Assembly: GCF_000165425.1 (NCBI RefSeq)
Contig: NW_001798979.1
Location: 124,001-188,000 of the forward strand
From: Paramecium tetraurelia
Taxonomy: Eukaryota > Ciliophora > Oligohymenophorea > Peniculida > Parameciidae
Direction: 5' to 3'
DNA: 64,000 nucleotides
A model generated the notes under the pieces. It ran no database searches. It worked only from the letters and a program-made list of their open reading frames with translations, and was not told where the DNA came from. Shown here one piece after another: positions 1-11,635 of the stretch (positions are counted from its first letter, which is position 1; the number at the start of each line of letters is the position of its first letter). The translations under genes were made by a program, and so were the position numbers.

Positions 1-671
1 ATTAAAAAGTTTAATTATAGCTACTTAAGATATTGGAGGAGATCTTTGTACAATACTACTTAGATAAAGATTTGATTACTATTCAAAGGGAAGTCATAAA
101 TTAAGAATAATAAAAAGTAATCATTTTAATTGATTACTCTAAAACTATGGCATTCAATTAAATTTAAATCTCATAGACCTATTGTAAATATATTCTATAA
201 AGAGTATACAAATCAACTTCAGTGGGATTATATTTATTTAATGAAATTCTATTCGAAGCATTTAAACTATAAAATTAAATGTACACCTAAGATCTATATT
301 CTTAAATATTGGATAAACTGTTATTGCCTCCAGGAGGAACCAGTCAATTGTTTGAAGTCATCAAACAAAGCGTTAAACTATTTCGTAATTCTGATGAAAC
401 TAAATTTGAAAATTATTTGTGCTTATTCACAGAGTTTTAATCCTAAAACATAGAGCAGAATTTTTATGAAATAAGAACTCTTTTGCATTTCAATAAAATT
501 AAGTTGGTCGTCTTTTAAATTCAGAATTCTAATAGAAATATCTAAATTGCTTAACATATGAGTGATTATTGTAATGGGCTTTTAATACAAAACGAAAAAT
601 AAATAACGAATTGGTTAGATTCTTTAGGCCATACAAAGGTTTAACATAGTCATTACTTTGAGTTTTGGTGA
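1..671 (+). CDS. vWA-domain protein, 3' part
   Basis: The frame is open from base 3 to a TGA at 669-671, about 222 codons, and its start lies left of the window. A von Willebrand A type domain is visible. A hydrophobic strand ends in LIDYSKTM (about 120-150), which has the spacing of the DxSxS metal site. It is followed by a helix, then LLPPGGTSQ (about 318-345), where the T could be the second metal ligand, then the strand LCLFTEF. The same order of motifs closes the full-length membrane protein at 29766-32854, and both proteins end in an aromatic YFEFW or YIEFF tail, so I take them as paralogs. By analogy this protein probably has an N-terminal membrane sensor region outside the window. The vWA fold is fairly secure; the ligand is unknown. 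Confidence 0.75.
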
Positions 672-798
672 ATTAAATTTATAATGTATATAAATTTTAT
701 ATCATTTTTATTGATTTTTAATCAAAGACAAATATATATAATGTTAGGTATTTACTATTATTTCAAAAATATCATTTATTCTGAATATATCATTAAAT

Positions 799-1742
799 TC
801 AAGGGTTCTCCTATTAAATTTCTTTCTGGGATGATTCCTCTATAACCTCTTGGGTTTCATTAAATTCCTAACTTAAAAACCTCTGCTTTATTGAAATATT
901 TGATAGAGGAATTTATGATCCATATCTCTAATGCTTCTACTGTTGCTTCAATCTAAGAAATAATGATTACCATTAATACTTGGTTTCTTGTAATAGTTCA
1001 TTTTCAATACTATCCTTTTCTAATTGAAAAAATGAATGTTTTCTGCTAGAATCATCTTCCTCTAAAATGATCTATTTAGTTTAAGCTGCAATTTTCTATC
1101 AGAATTAGTACAATACATCCTTATTCTTTAAATTCTGTTTTCTTAATTGGGATAGTAGTATTGTATGATTCTAAATCGATCTCTGTTTAGCTTAAAGAAC
1201 GTGCTATTTTAGATTTTCTTCTACGTTCAAGACGCATTTGGAATGTGTCAGTTTGAGATGCCATTTCGTTTTGTATCATAGTTTATATTTACTTAACTTG
1301 ATTAGTGTGATTATTAACTATTTCTTTAACTTGGGCCTCAATCACAAATATGAAACTTGTACCTCTTTAGATTCAGTTTAGCTGTAGATTAGATCAAGTT
1401 CAATACGTTTTGATTCTTCTTCGAATTTAGCTCTCTTATTTATAATTTATTCTTTTGATAATAGAAATTCTTCGTTTTCTCTTTGAGTAGTAAACAGAAT
1501 AAGAGCATTGAGTTTTTTTTAGAAGAAAAAGCTCCGTTTATCTTAGATGGATTCATAATATTCTATTCCAATCTATTTAGTATAGCAATGGCAATTACCA
1601 TATAGAGTGAGATTAACTATTATAATTGAGAAAGCTGAGTCTATTCATTGCTGTCGATTTCCATTTCAAGCTTGAGAATTTGATCAGCGAAGTCTTAGGG
1701 AAGACTTTTCTTAGATAAAAAATCCAATCCGAATTTAAACAT
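799..1742 (-). CDS. Hypothetical helical, charged protein
   Basis: About 286 aa, starting MFKFGLDFLS at 1742 after an AT-rich leader ending in TTAA, and stopping at a TGA (799-801). Three short introns of 26, 26 and 31 nt restore one frame and leave a whole number of codons. The product is rich in Lys, Glu, Gln and Ser, with predicted helix in the middle (EEFLLSKEQI, AKFEEESKRI), a basic patch RLERRRKS and a glutamate-rich tail. I recognise no domain and no membrane segment. An extra 27-nt intron near 925-955 is possible without changing the frame. Product unknown. Confidence 0.6.
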
Positions 1743-1833
1743 TTAATTTTTTTATATATATTAATGAAATTAGGTACTGTAAGGAGCTTGTTTGAGTTTA
1801 GAGATACTTCAACAGAAGGGATTTTGGATAATC

Positions 1834-2036
1834 TCATTGCTTCTGTAGGTATGACATGTGTAAGGGATTAAACGTAGGTTAACTGTAAGGATTAGGACTG
1901 CCTGACATCTGCATAATTTGTAAGAGACAAACTTTGGGAATGTTCAAATCAGGATTTGAGCAGTGGTCTAGTTTCCATTGCGTACTTGGGATTTGTCCAA
2001 CTTCTTAGGCTGAGGTTTCGGCTTATATTCAATCAT
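1834..2036 (-). pseudogene. Short ORF resembling a decayed RanBP2-type zinc finger
   Basis: Two reading frames on the minus strand both look coding but do not join. One starts MIEYKPKPQPKKLDK at 2036. The other runs QWKLDHCSNPDLNIPKVC and on to a TGA at 1834-1836. The second has the W-x-[C]-x2-C-x10-C-x2-[C] spacing of a RanBP2-type zinc finger, but the first and last cysteines are Leu and Gln. The frame break together with two lost metal ligands suggests a degenerating duplicate. An unusual intron could still rescue it. The start lies only 5 bases from the start codon of the plus-strand gene at 2042, another sign that the 5' part may be dead. Confidence 0.35.
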
Positions 2037-2041
2037 TGATG

Positions 2042-4679
2042 ATGAATTAAGAAAAAGACACTTTTTCGAAAATATTTGGAAGTGATATTATAATATTCAA
2101 GGTAACTTCGATTTGATTTAATACTAGATCGCATACATAACTTACGATATCTTTTCAAAGATTCTCTTGGTTTGTTAATTCGAATAGCCTAGTGAAGGTT
2201 TAACTTAGTTTAAAAATTATGGAATACAACAAAATAAATAATGTATTTAATTAACCAAAAGTCATTGGGAAGGAGCACATATAAGTGGCATTTTAAGGAT
2301 TTTGGATAACAATTTCAAGATGCCAAATATTGGTAGATTCTATAATTAGACTAGTATAAACAATCCAAAATTTCTATAAAATCTCATAGCAAAATTGCTA
2401 TAAAAAATATCATGTCTAGATAATTCATTTCAGGATCTCAACAAAATAAAATCGAAATCTGACTTTCCTCCTATGAATGATATAATCTATTATCTCAATT
2501 GGCCAATAAGTCTCATTTTCAATTATTTATACAACACAAGCTAATTGGATTTATTGCTAGAATAATTAAATAACTTAGATGATAACATTATCTTGAAATT
2601 ACTCAAGTCCTTGACCTACTACAAAATGAAGTAATATATCAATTGATTCTAGAAACTACAATAAGAGTTTAAATGAATTATTAAAATTGCAGGATTCCAA
2701 CAATTGGTTCAATCTTCCCAAATTCATAATGGCAAATATCTTTATTAAGCAATCCAGTTTTGAGAAGGCCTTTATTATACTAAAAGATCTAATCGTAGAA
2801 TGCTATGATAATTAGACTATTTGGATAACTTTGGTATCGAATATATTAAATAGATTAGTCCAAAATATTTAGGAAACAGAAGATATTTCAAATCAGTCTG
2901 TTATTCTTAAATAGAGCTGTTGCCTTGCCATCTAAACAGACTGTGAAATAAATATGGAATGAAATTAATTTGGTCAATTATAGATTATTGACTCAAAACA
3001 AGTCCATATAATAGATTTCACAACTAGATTAGATATATAAGATTTTGCATCCTTTGTCAGCTGATAAAATTGAATGTTATGTTCAGTTATGTGGATATCC
3101 TTGTATCGATAACTTACTAGTTCGACCCAGATTGAATAATAAGAAGGATCAGAGAGTATTATCTTTATCTAATTGACTATAGCATACTATTGACATGATA
3201 TCGAAACACTCCTCAAAATCAGAATTCAAAGTTAATCAACAGACTTATGAAACTCTAATGCATAATGACCTCTTAGAAATTGAAAGTGAATTATCCAACA
3301 TTCTCCAAGAAGTCATTAAAATCTAAAAAGTTGTAGGATACTAAAAATTAAAATCTTATTTAACTTAGTATTTTTATACTACAGCAAAAGTAGTCTAAAA
3401 ACAAATTGATTAAATCTATGATCCAGGTGAATTCTAAATTGCCATCAAACATCAAAGAAATTTGAATTTAAATGTTAGTTAAATAAGCAATACCAATGTA
3501 TCAATATTATCTTATTTAATTAAGAAAAGCTTATGTAATCCTAGATTGCAAGATGACATAGAAGACTGTGATTCTGATGAAGAATAACCTGAGTTTCTTA
3601 AAAAATAAAAAATCAATAAATCATTTGACTTTACAAATATGGGTCCTAAAATGTACTAGACTCCCCAACATAATAGTAAGATCCCTAAATCTCCATTGAA
3701 ATTCACTAGTATCAAAAAGAAATAGTAACAAATAAAAAAAGCAAATACTATAATTATAGAAAATGCATTTGAAAGTGTTGAGTCAGAAAGGCAAAACAAA
3801 TAATTCATTACCATTGTAAATAGAGTCAATATTTAATAAAATGAAATGATATCATAAGCACCTAAATCAGGTTAAGATGCACAATTATAGAGATCCTTCA
3901 TTTATGGTTTGATTTCTTACTTGAATCAAAATTTAAGCCAATAAGAATCAGTGTAGCTGAATGAACAATTAAAAAGAAGAAAAGAGCAGATCCATAATCT
4001 CCTATCAGGAATGGTAGAAACAATTAATAAAATACAAACGGAACTAGATTCATTATTCTACCCTTCACAAGAATAAAACAGATAACTGAATAATTAATAA
4101 AGCTCTCAGATAAATTCGACGAATGTCTAACAACAAACAAACACATCCTCACCGTTGTTTAAGTCTAATCTAAAGAAGGCTTTGTAGACAAAGTAGCATT
4201 TGGGAGGATAAGTAGAATTGAAGGAATTTTATATTGTACAACCTTTAAATGAAGACGAACCAGACAAAGAGAAGATTTATCTCTCTTTTATTAAAGCGGA
4301 ATCAATGTTTTTGTATAAATGTGCTCGTCTAGCATAGAAATTAAAGAGAAATGATTTAAGCTACTCAATCCTATAAAGACTGAGTAGTAGGATTATATCA
4401 GTGTAAATTACAGCACTCTACTTTAACATTATTAAGGACAACAATAAATTGTTGATTAGACAGTAATTATCGTTTATTAACTATTCTTAGAATTCAAAAA
4501 ATGTTGGCTGACTTTTAGGATTGTGGAATCAGCCAAGTAGGATTTGTGCCCTTATGGTTAGAGATGAAAATTGTCAAGATGACAAAGCAATATGGGGCCA
4601 ATCAAATTCTTGCTTTACTCTCTTCATCAGAGACTAACTTTACATTTTATCTAATTAAAAAGATCATTCTAACAACTGA
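2042..4679 (+). CDS. Large hypothetical protein with helical N-terminal half
   Basis: Starts MNQEKDTFSKIFGS at 2042. Introns of 26, 22, 19, 27 and 30 nt (the last near 4499-4530) join the exons into about 837 codons ending at TGA 4677-4679. Residues up to about 330 look like a helical repeat protein. The middle is polar and low in complexity with many Lys, Gln and Ser. The C-terminal part (KAESMFLYKCARLAQKLKRN onward) is again ordered. I recognise no family; a distant resemblance to TPR-type trafficking proteins is only an impression. After the TGA the same frame continues as coding-like sequence to about 5027, interrupted by a second TGA near 4899, as described in the findings. Confidence 0.6.
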
Positions 4680-5027
4680 CAATTTAATTTGATCATTAAA
4701 CTCAATTTATAATTATTGATGTCTAAAAATAACTAGATATAGTTGATACTTTTAAATGATTTAAAAATGTTTATCCTGATCCCACCAATCATTTCAATTG
4801 ACTATGCTAACTATCAAAATTAGACTGAAATTAAAATATTTTCCCTTTATTTCTTAGTTATTTCTGACAACAAAAATATAAATCAGAACCCATTATTTTG
4901 AACTATTCATAATGTCTCATACCAAGATCTAGTAATTTCTTACATTCCTGACACTTCTGATATGATCTAATTTTAATTGTTACTAATCTTCTTAATTATT
5001 TTTAGAATACAAATTTATTGCACTTGA
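4680..5027 (+). pseudogene. Coding-like 3' extension with an in-frame TGA
   Basis: Continuing in the frame of the preceding gene, this stretch reads like protein (for example MFILIPPIISIDY and DLVISYIPDTSDMIQF). It is separated from that gene by TGA 4677-4679 and broken again by a TGA near 4897-4899. I found no GT-AG pair that would remove either stop. A typical 27-nt intron-like element lies near 4978-5004. It may be the decayed end of a once longer gene, a case of stop readthrough, or a frame I have misjoined. Confidence 0.35.
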
Positions 5028-5044
5028 AATATAATTAATAATAA

Positions 5045-5868
5045 ATGAATTGCTTTTTGGAATAACCATTTTAATATAGATAATCAAGATGTTTATCATT
5101 CAGTCCTTACAATGATAACAATCTCATTAAACAACTTAAGAGATAACTTCATTATCCGCCTTAAAAAGTCATGCAATTAGACACTTATGAATACATGTAA
5201 ACCCCACAATAAGTGGAAACAAATGTGATCAGTTCAGGTAAGTGTGTGCATTTGATAACAATATAGATTCCATATAGCATTACCAAAAGTTAATTGAGGA
5301 CAGAAAAAATTCATTAATTATTGACTCGAATCCAAGAACTTTAAAATAAGAGGCAGCATAAAGTGCAGATATTTATTAATATAAATTAAATATACCAAAA
5401 GTTGTAGTAGCCAAACAATTGAATTAGAATATACTTAGAAAAAAGAAGAAAAAAATAAATCCAATTAATCCCCAAGATTGTAATGATGACGACATCTAAC
5501 AATAGACAATTGTTTTATAAACCAACAATGTGATTGTCTAGACGGAGAATAAGAAGGAAAAAGTTTCCTTTTTGCCATTAATAAAAAAACAAAAATTATA
5601 ACTTGAGGAATAGCCTATACAGAGATCTGCAAGATATCAATAATTAATGGTATTGAAATAGTAATTTAGAAAAAATCTTTTGGCGATTAATTTGTCGAAC
5701 TTTAATCCTTAATCAAAAAGATGGAGAAGCAGCCAATTTAAAAAAGAGAAAAAAAAGTTACTTTTCTTCTCTGAAATTTGTAGCTTTGTCTTTGAATCAT
5801 AAATTTATGTACTTAAGTGTTTGTATATAAGATAATTTCACTATTAAAAATAGAATTTTGTAATTTGA
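5045..5868 (+). CDS. Hypothetical Lys/Gln-rich protein
   Basis: About 264 aa starting MNCFLEQPFQ, with one 29-nt intron (GTAAGTGTG to CAATATAG, about 5238-5266) and a TGA at 5866-5868. The sequence is polar, with basic stretches (RKKKKKINP, KKEKKK) and a few aromatic residues. There is no membrane segment or known motif. The gap to the preceding ORF is only 17 nt and the frames differ, so it could be the last exon of the upstream gene through an intron I did not find. Function unknown. Confidence 0.5.
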
Positions 5869-6002
5869 TTCAACAAAAATATACTCATATTTAATCATTA
5901 ACAATTATATCCATAGTATGGAGAATGGAGAAGAGAGTAAATATATTATAATAAATTAAAATTAATGTTTAATGCAATTTATATTATTATTTTATTCACT
6001 TA

Positions 6003-7917
6003 ATGAAATTAAACACAAGCACATCTAGTGCTCCATTCATTCCACAAAGACCGCTTAGTTAAAATTCATCATTCGTTCAAGGAAGGATGTAGACTCCTCC
6101 AAGAGTTGCTCGATTTGCAGATACATCACCTCATGCATCTTTCGAATTTGAAGATTTGAATTCGTTATCACTCGAAGAAATCAACAGAGAATTAGATTAG
6201 AATAGTATGTTTATTTTTAAGTAGTTAATGAGGTGATCATGTTGCTTAATAGGAGAAAAAGTTTGATTCTAAATAAAAAGCGAAGACTCAAAGAGGAATT
6301 TTCAAATAAAATTGCTGAGTTGAAGCGCTATCAATATGAAGATTATGTTCAAGATTTACAAAGAGTTGAAGATCCATTGATATAATCACTCATGCAATAG
6401 AAAAGCTTACCGAAAATGCAAAAGTTGTTAGGGAATGTAATGAGAGATCAATAAGATCGCAAAGTTATGGAATTGAGTAAATCTTAGGAATTCTGGTAGT
6501 ACAATAAAAATGTTGAAACAGAAATTGACAATCTTCTCAAAAAGCTGAAATATTTTGATAATGAACTCGAAAAAGATAACAATGAGATCTATGAAATTTG
6601 CAGACAGTTAGACACTATAGATGATAATATCAGAGACTTGCTTATCACAAAGGTAGATGACAATGTTTAAAGAGCAGAACCTTTATTCGCAAATAAACAG
6701 AGGTAGTAATCAATCCTGAATGGGAAGCTGAATTAGAGAAATAAATTGAAGGATGAAAAGATGAATTTAATATACAAAATCATAGAAGAGTTATAGAGAT
6801 TAAGAGGGTTGAGATAGGAAAGGATAAATAAACTAAATATTGTATTTGGAGATGAAGAAAATATCTAAAATTAGAATTACTAAGGATTACAAAATGTTTA
6901 AGGTTCATAATAGAATTTAGATCAACCGTAGCCATCAAAGTTATAGGCTTATATGGATTTTATGGAATAATTTGATAACATAGCTTAAATGAGAGATCAA
7001 ATATCTAAATTGGAATAGGCTGAATAAGCTTTACTAAATGACTTGGATAAGTTGTATAGAGAAAGTGATTAAGTTTTCAGTGAATTAATTAGAAGGATAT
7101 CAGAGGAAGCAAAGACATTCAATGAATGGACAGAGAATCTTAAAAGAAGGATTAGATATATAAAAGCAAATGAATATTTCTTCTCGTAAACAAATTTACC
7201 TGAACAGTAAAATGGATTAGTCAATTCTTTACAGTTGGATTTGAAGGAGGTTAGCAGGAAATTTAAAGAAAATATGAATTATTTGAAACCATTGATTGAA
7301 GAAGATGCCACAATTAGAGCAGGTTTAGAAAAAACAGGAAGTACTATTTAATAATTTAAAAACATGATATTGTACATATTATTTTTGACTTCTTAAGGGC
7401 TATTTAAAATGAAAAGGAGAGGAGAAGAGAGTTACTTTAAATTTTGGAGAATTGTGCCAGATTGAGATAAGAGGAGGATATGTAATTTAGCAGGAGTTAT
7501 TTTTAGGAAAACTGAATAATTGAGGAATATTGAATTAGAAATAAATAAAAAATTACAGTAGAAACGTAATTTGGAAGAAGATTTAGATGGGGTATTAGGT
7601 GATGCTGATTTAAATACTTTCAAAAAAATAGGTATTGCCATTAAAATATATGGTTAGAGTCCTTATTACATGATTATGATTAAGAGTTGGTCCATTTGAA
7701 CAACTAAAAAAGAAAAATAATGAAGGAGATTGAAGAGATCAATCAGTCTGTCATCAATCTGTTGGCACGAATAAAAAGTGATTATGATGATATTCTGAGG
7801 GAAATACTTCCAAAAGATTGGACTAATACATATGATTTGAAGAAAATCACGGATTTAAAAAGAATGAAGAATTACTTAAAAAAGACATTTAAACGCTTTG
7901 GTATAATGTCAGATTGA
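6003..7917 (+). CDS. Coiled-coil protein
   Basis: About 605 aa, starting MKLNTSTSSAPFIPQ. Introns of 20, 26, 25 and 26 nt restore a single frame to the TGA at 7915-7917. The N-terminal 65 residues are Ser/Pro-rich and disordered. After that nearly the whole protein is charged heptad-like sequence rich in Glu, Lys, Leu and Gln, ending in YDLKKITDLKRMKNYLKK. This composition is typical of ciliate basal-body and cytoskeletal scaffold proteins, but no specific family is recognised. It is convergent with the cyclic-nucleotide-binding gene, 25 nt away. Confidence 0.75.
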
Positions 7918-7942
7918 ATTCAATATTGTTATATTATAGTGA

Positions 7943-9300
7943 TCATTTATTCATACCCAATTAGGATTACGTTCTTCTTAATTTTTACACCACATCTTAA
8001 TATTCAGATTATTAATTGATAAACTTATTTAATAATTCATTCCTTAATAATCTTCCTTTGATATTTCCTTAAAACAGTTCCTATTTCGTAGAAAATGATA
8101 CTATAGATACTTTCTTATGGCTTTTAGTCGTAAGTAATTATTACTAAGACCTATTAATACTTAAACTATTCTATTAAAGATTCAATTATTTTTCAGGAGT
8201 CTGTTTTAACTTGAAAAAGCGAGGGTTTGCTAGCTTAGCAAATCGAAAGTGCTTAGTACTTGTTTAATTGAGTTATTATTATGATGATATTGATTATTCA
8301 ATGGGTTACTCTGGGAATATCCTTTATAATGTCTTTTTCATCTAAATACTTTTCTGAGTCTATTTAATCTCATTAGTTCTTTTGGATACAAAGCTCTTTC
8401 GTATATTAGGTAAGATCTAGTTGAGAAAATAAACTCCCTCAAAAACTAGTACTGCTCCTTCATCACTTATGCATAGAGCCTGCGATTTTCTAGTTTAGAA
8501 GAAATTCACACATTCAAAATCTCCTATCAATTATCCAGGTGTGTAGATGTTAATAGATTTCGTGTTGGTTTCTGTTGTTTCTCTTAACTCAAAGATTCCA
8601 CTTATCACTAAAAACACTTATGATGCCTTTTAATTTTGATTATACAGTGTGTCTTAGCAGCAGAGATGCTAGGTAAAACTGTTGAGGAAGAATTGCTTTA
8701 CTGTAGTGAATGGCAGGGTCCTAAACAAATGGAATGCATATATCTGTTAGAGCAAAACATTTATTTTGGATATCTCGTGTGTTAACATATTGATTTTAAA
8801 GTCCAACTTGGAAATGACGGCTGCTTTACAAACAGATTTGGTCTTAACTATCAGGTTTGGGCTTGCTTCCTAAATATGGAATACATATCTGCATAACAAT
8901 CATTCCCAAATACTATTAAAGCAGATCCGAAATGTTTTGTACACAACAACTCTTATTCATTAGATTGGACACTCATTTCTCCTGTTAATAAAATTACTAA
9001 TTGATCCTGATTCTCTCTGCCTCTCAAGTAAACTATTTGATTTTTTTTCAATTGTTCGAATTTCATCAGCTAACATACTCAGCCAATTTATACTTAGCAA
9101 CATTCCCACAAATAATCTAAAGACGAGCTTCCTTTGAAATATAAATGAGATCGCATGAAATTCATCAAACGTGAATTGTCCTCATTAGTACGTCTTAGTT
9201 CTTCCATCTTTAGCACCCTTATACAAGACAATATAATGTTTGGATTTCTCATAACATGCTAATCGAGTCTTCTAATATCATCCTCGTTTAAATCTGTCAT
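7943..9300 (-). CDS. Protein with two cyclic-nucleotide-binding domains
   Basis: About 436 aa, starting MTDLNEDDIRRLDQHV, with introns of 24 and 23 nt; exons sum to whole codons. The first cNMP-binding-type domain spans roughly residues 70-165 (LKKNQIVYLRG, LVILLTGEMSV, then AAVISKLDF). The second spans roughly 185-290 (DTLYNQNQKASQVFLVISG, then YTPGQLIGDFE). No kinase or channel domain is present, and the C-terminal 150 residues are basic, Ser/Gln-rich and look disordered. Pairs of cNMP folds occur in PKA regulatory subunits, but the typical pseudosubstrate is not evident and the phosphate-binding Gly-Glu...Arg cassette is weak, so nucleotide binding is uncertain. It could be a ciliary cNMP-fold scaffold. 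Confidence 0.8.
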
Positions 9301-9357
9301 TGTACCTTAATTTTGCATTAATAATATTAATAAAAAATCATTTAAGTAGGTATTTTA

Positions 9358-9894
9358 ATGACAGATTTTATTTAACCACTCCTCCTAATTTTGATATTAT
9401 CAAACTAGATATTATTAAATATTTTGTACATTTGTCTAATATCCATTGGATTAATGTTAGTTTCACAATCATATAGAATCTCATCCATAAATCTGAATAG
9501 AAATGGATTAAATACTATTATTAAGAGGAAATATGGAGATTTCTATAATATTTTTCATATTTTGAAACTCAGCATCTTCACCTTGAATAATACATCAGTA
9601 TTTGATGTTTATTAGAATTCAGTAATAATAAATTATAATCAAATTATTTCTTAATTCCAACATATACTAGTAAATAATAAATATCATTTGTCTGTGTAAT
9701 CTATGAATTATTAAAAATAATAATATAAAATGAATATGAACTAAAATTCGGATGAGTGCAGTTTAATAAAATAAATGGAGAACCTTGCACTTAGACGTAA
9801 ACCTCATTATATTTTCACTAAATAAGAGAACAAGATTTCAATAAATAAAATTGACTTAAACACACTTTTAAAAGAACTCTTACGAGATGATTGA
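9358..9894 (+). CDS. Small membrane protein
   Basis: Uninterrupted frame of 178 codons from ATG 9358 to TGA 9892-9894. The first 50 residues are strongly hydrophobic (PLLLILILSN, then ICLISIGLMLVS) and predict a signal anchor or two closely spaced membrane helices. The rest is polar, with an Asn/Gln-rich middle and a charged end (LKELLRDD). The 66-nt gap to the Rab2 gene is convergent. Family not recognised. Hydrophobic N-terminus and consistent frame support a real gene. Confidence 0.55.
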
Positions 9895-9960
9895 ATTAAT
9901 TGATATCACTTCAATAAATATATATATAATATGTTTAGAAACTAACGAAATTGATATAAC

Positions 9961-10673
<713 letters not shown>

Positions 10674-11635
10674 AATCAGAATATATTAAAAATTTATTAT
10701 TAATATTTATTATCATCAATAATTCTAACAACTGTGATATATTTTCATATGATCAAATCAATTTATGTGGAAAGAAATTTTGTAGATTTATTTTAAATCC
10801 ATATAAATTACTTTGTTTTTAATTACAATATGTGGAATATTAATAGAGCATATAAAAGATTCCATAAATATATTATACATTTTGCATCATATCTTCATTC
10901 ATCCCACTTTAAAGCAATAATAAAAGTAAATATTGATTATTGTAAAATAATATTATAATATATCAAGATAGTATTAAATCTATATATAAGATAATTAATG
11001 AATTTCCATAAAAATATGATATTTATTTCTTTATATGTATAGGATAAACAAAAATATAGTAATTTTCAAAATTCTAATTGGATAGATCGATTAGAAATAT
11101 AAAAGTTTATATTTATTCTCTTAATTTTCTATAAACCTTATAGATGAGAACACACTAAAGTACTCTTTTCATTTTACTCTATTGACCAGCATTTCAGAAA
11201 GGATTGATGTCCCTATTCAAAATAATACTCTTAACAATATGATTCTAAACTAAAGAATGTATGAACATTGATTATTTATTATAATTATAAACGAGATGAA
11301 TTTATAAATCATTTATAATTTATAATTCATAAATTTAATGAATTAAAATGTTGCCATACAATAATTTTTAGAATTTTTAATTTCCGCTATGCCATTCAAA
11401 AATCTAATTGTAGACCAGTATCCTGGAGCGTTTTGGAACAACGTTATTTTGGTACTCCATGTAAAAGCACTAAACTTGTAACATTTATTTCATTAAAATT
11501 AGTGTTTATCAATAGAAAATACACATTTTATTTGAAACTGATTAGAATATTTTGATAAAAATAACAGAAATGTCTTATGACCTTCAATAACATATATTTT
11601 TGATTATGAATTAATTATATATTTTTTAGTAATTT
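10674..11635 (+). other. Long intergenic stretch with one coding-like relic
   Basis: About 960 bases of mostly AT-rich sequence with no intact gene. On the minus strand, 11066-11265 reads in one frame as protein-like sequence (CQEYYFEQGHQSFLKCW) ending in TGA, but there is no start codon or plausible upstream exon, so it looks like a gene relic. The last 250 bases before the transporter start presumably include its promoter; I see no specific element. Confidence 0.5.

Noticed and set aside
8205..8275. tRNA-like GC-richer patch
   Set aside because: It falls inside the coding sequence of the cyclic-nucleotide-binding protein and does not fold as a cloverleaf.
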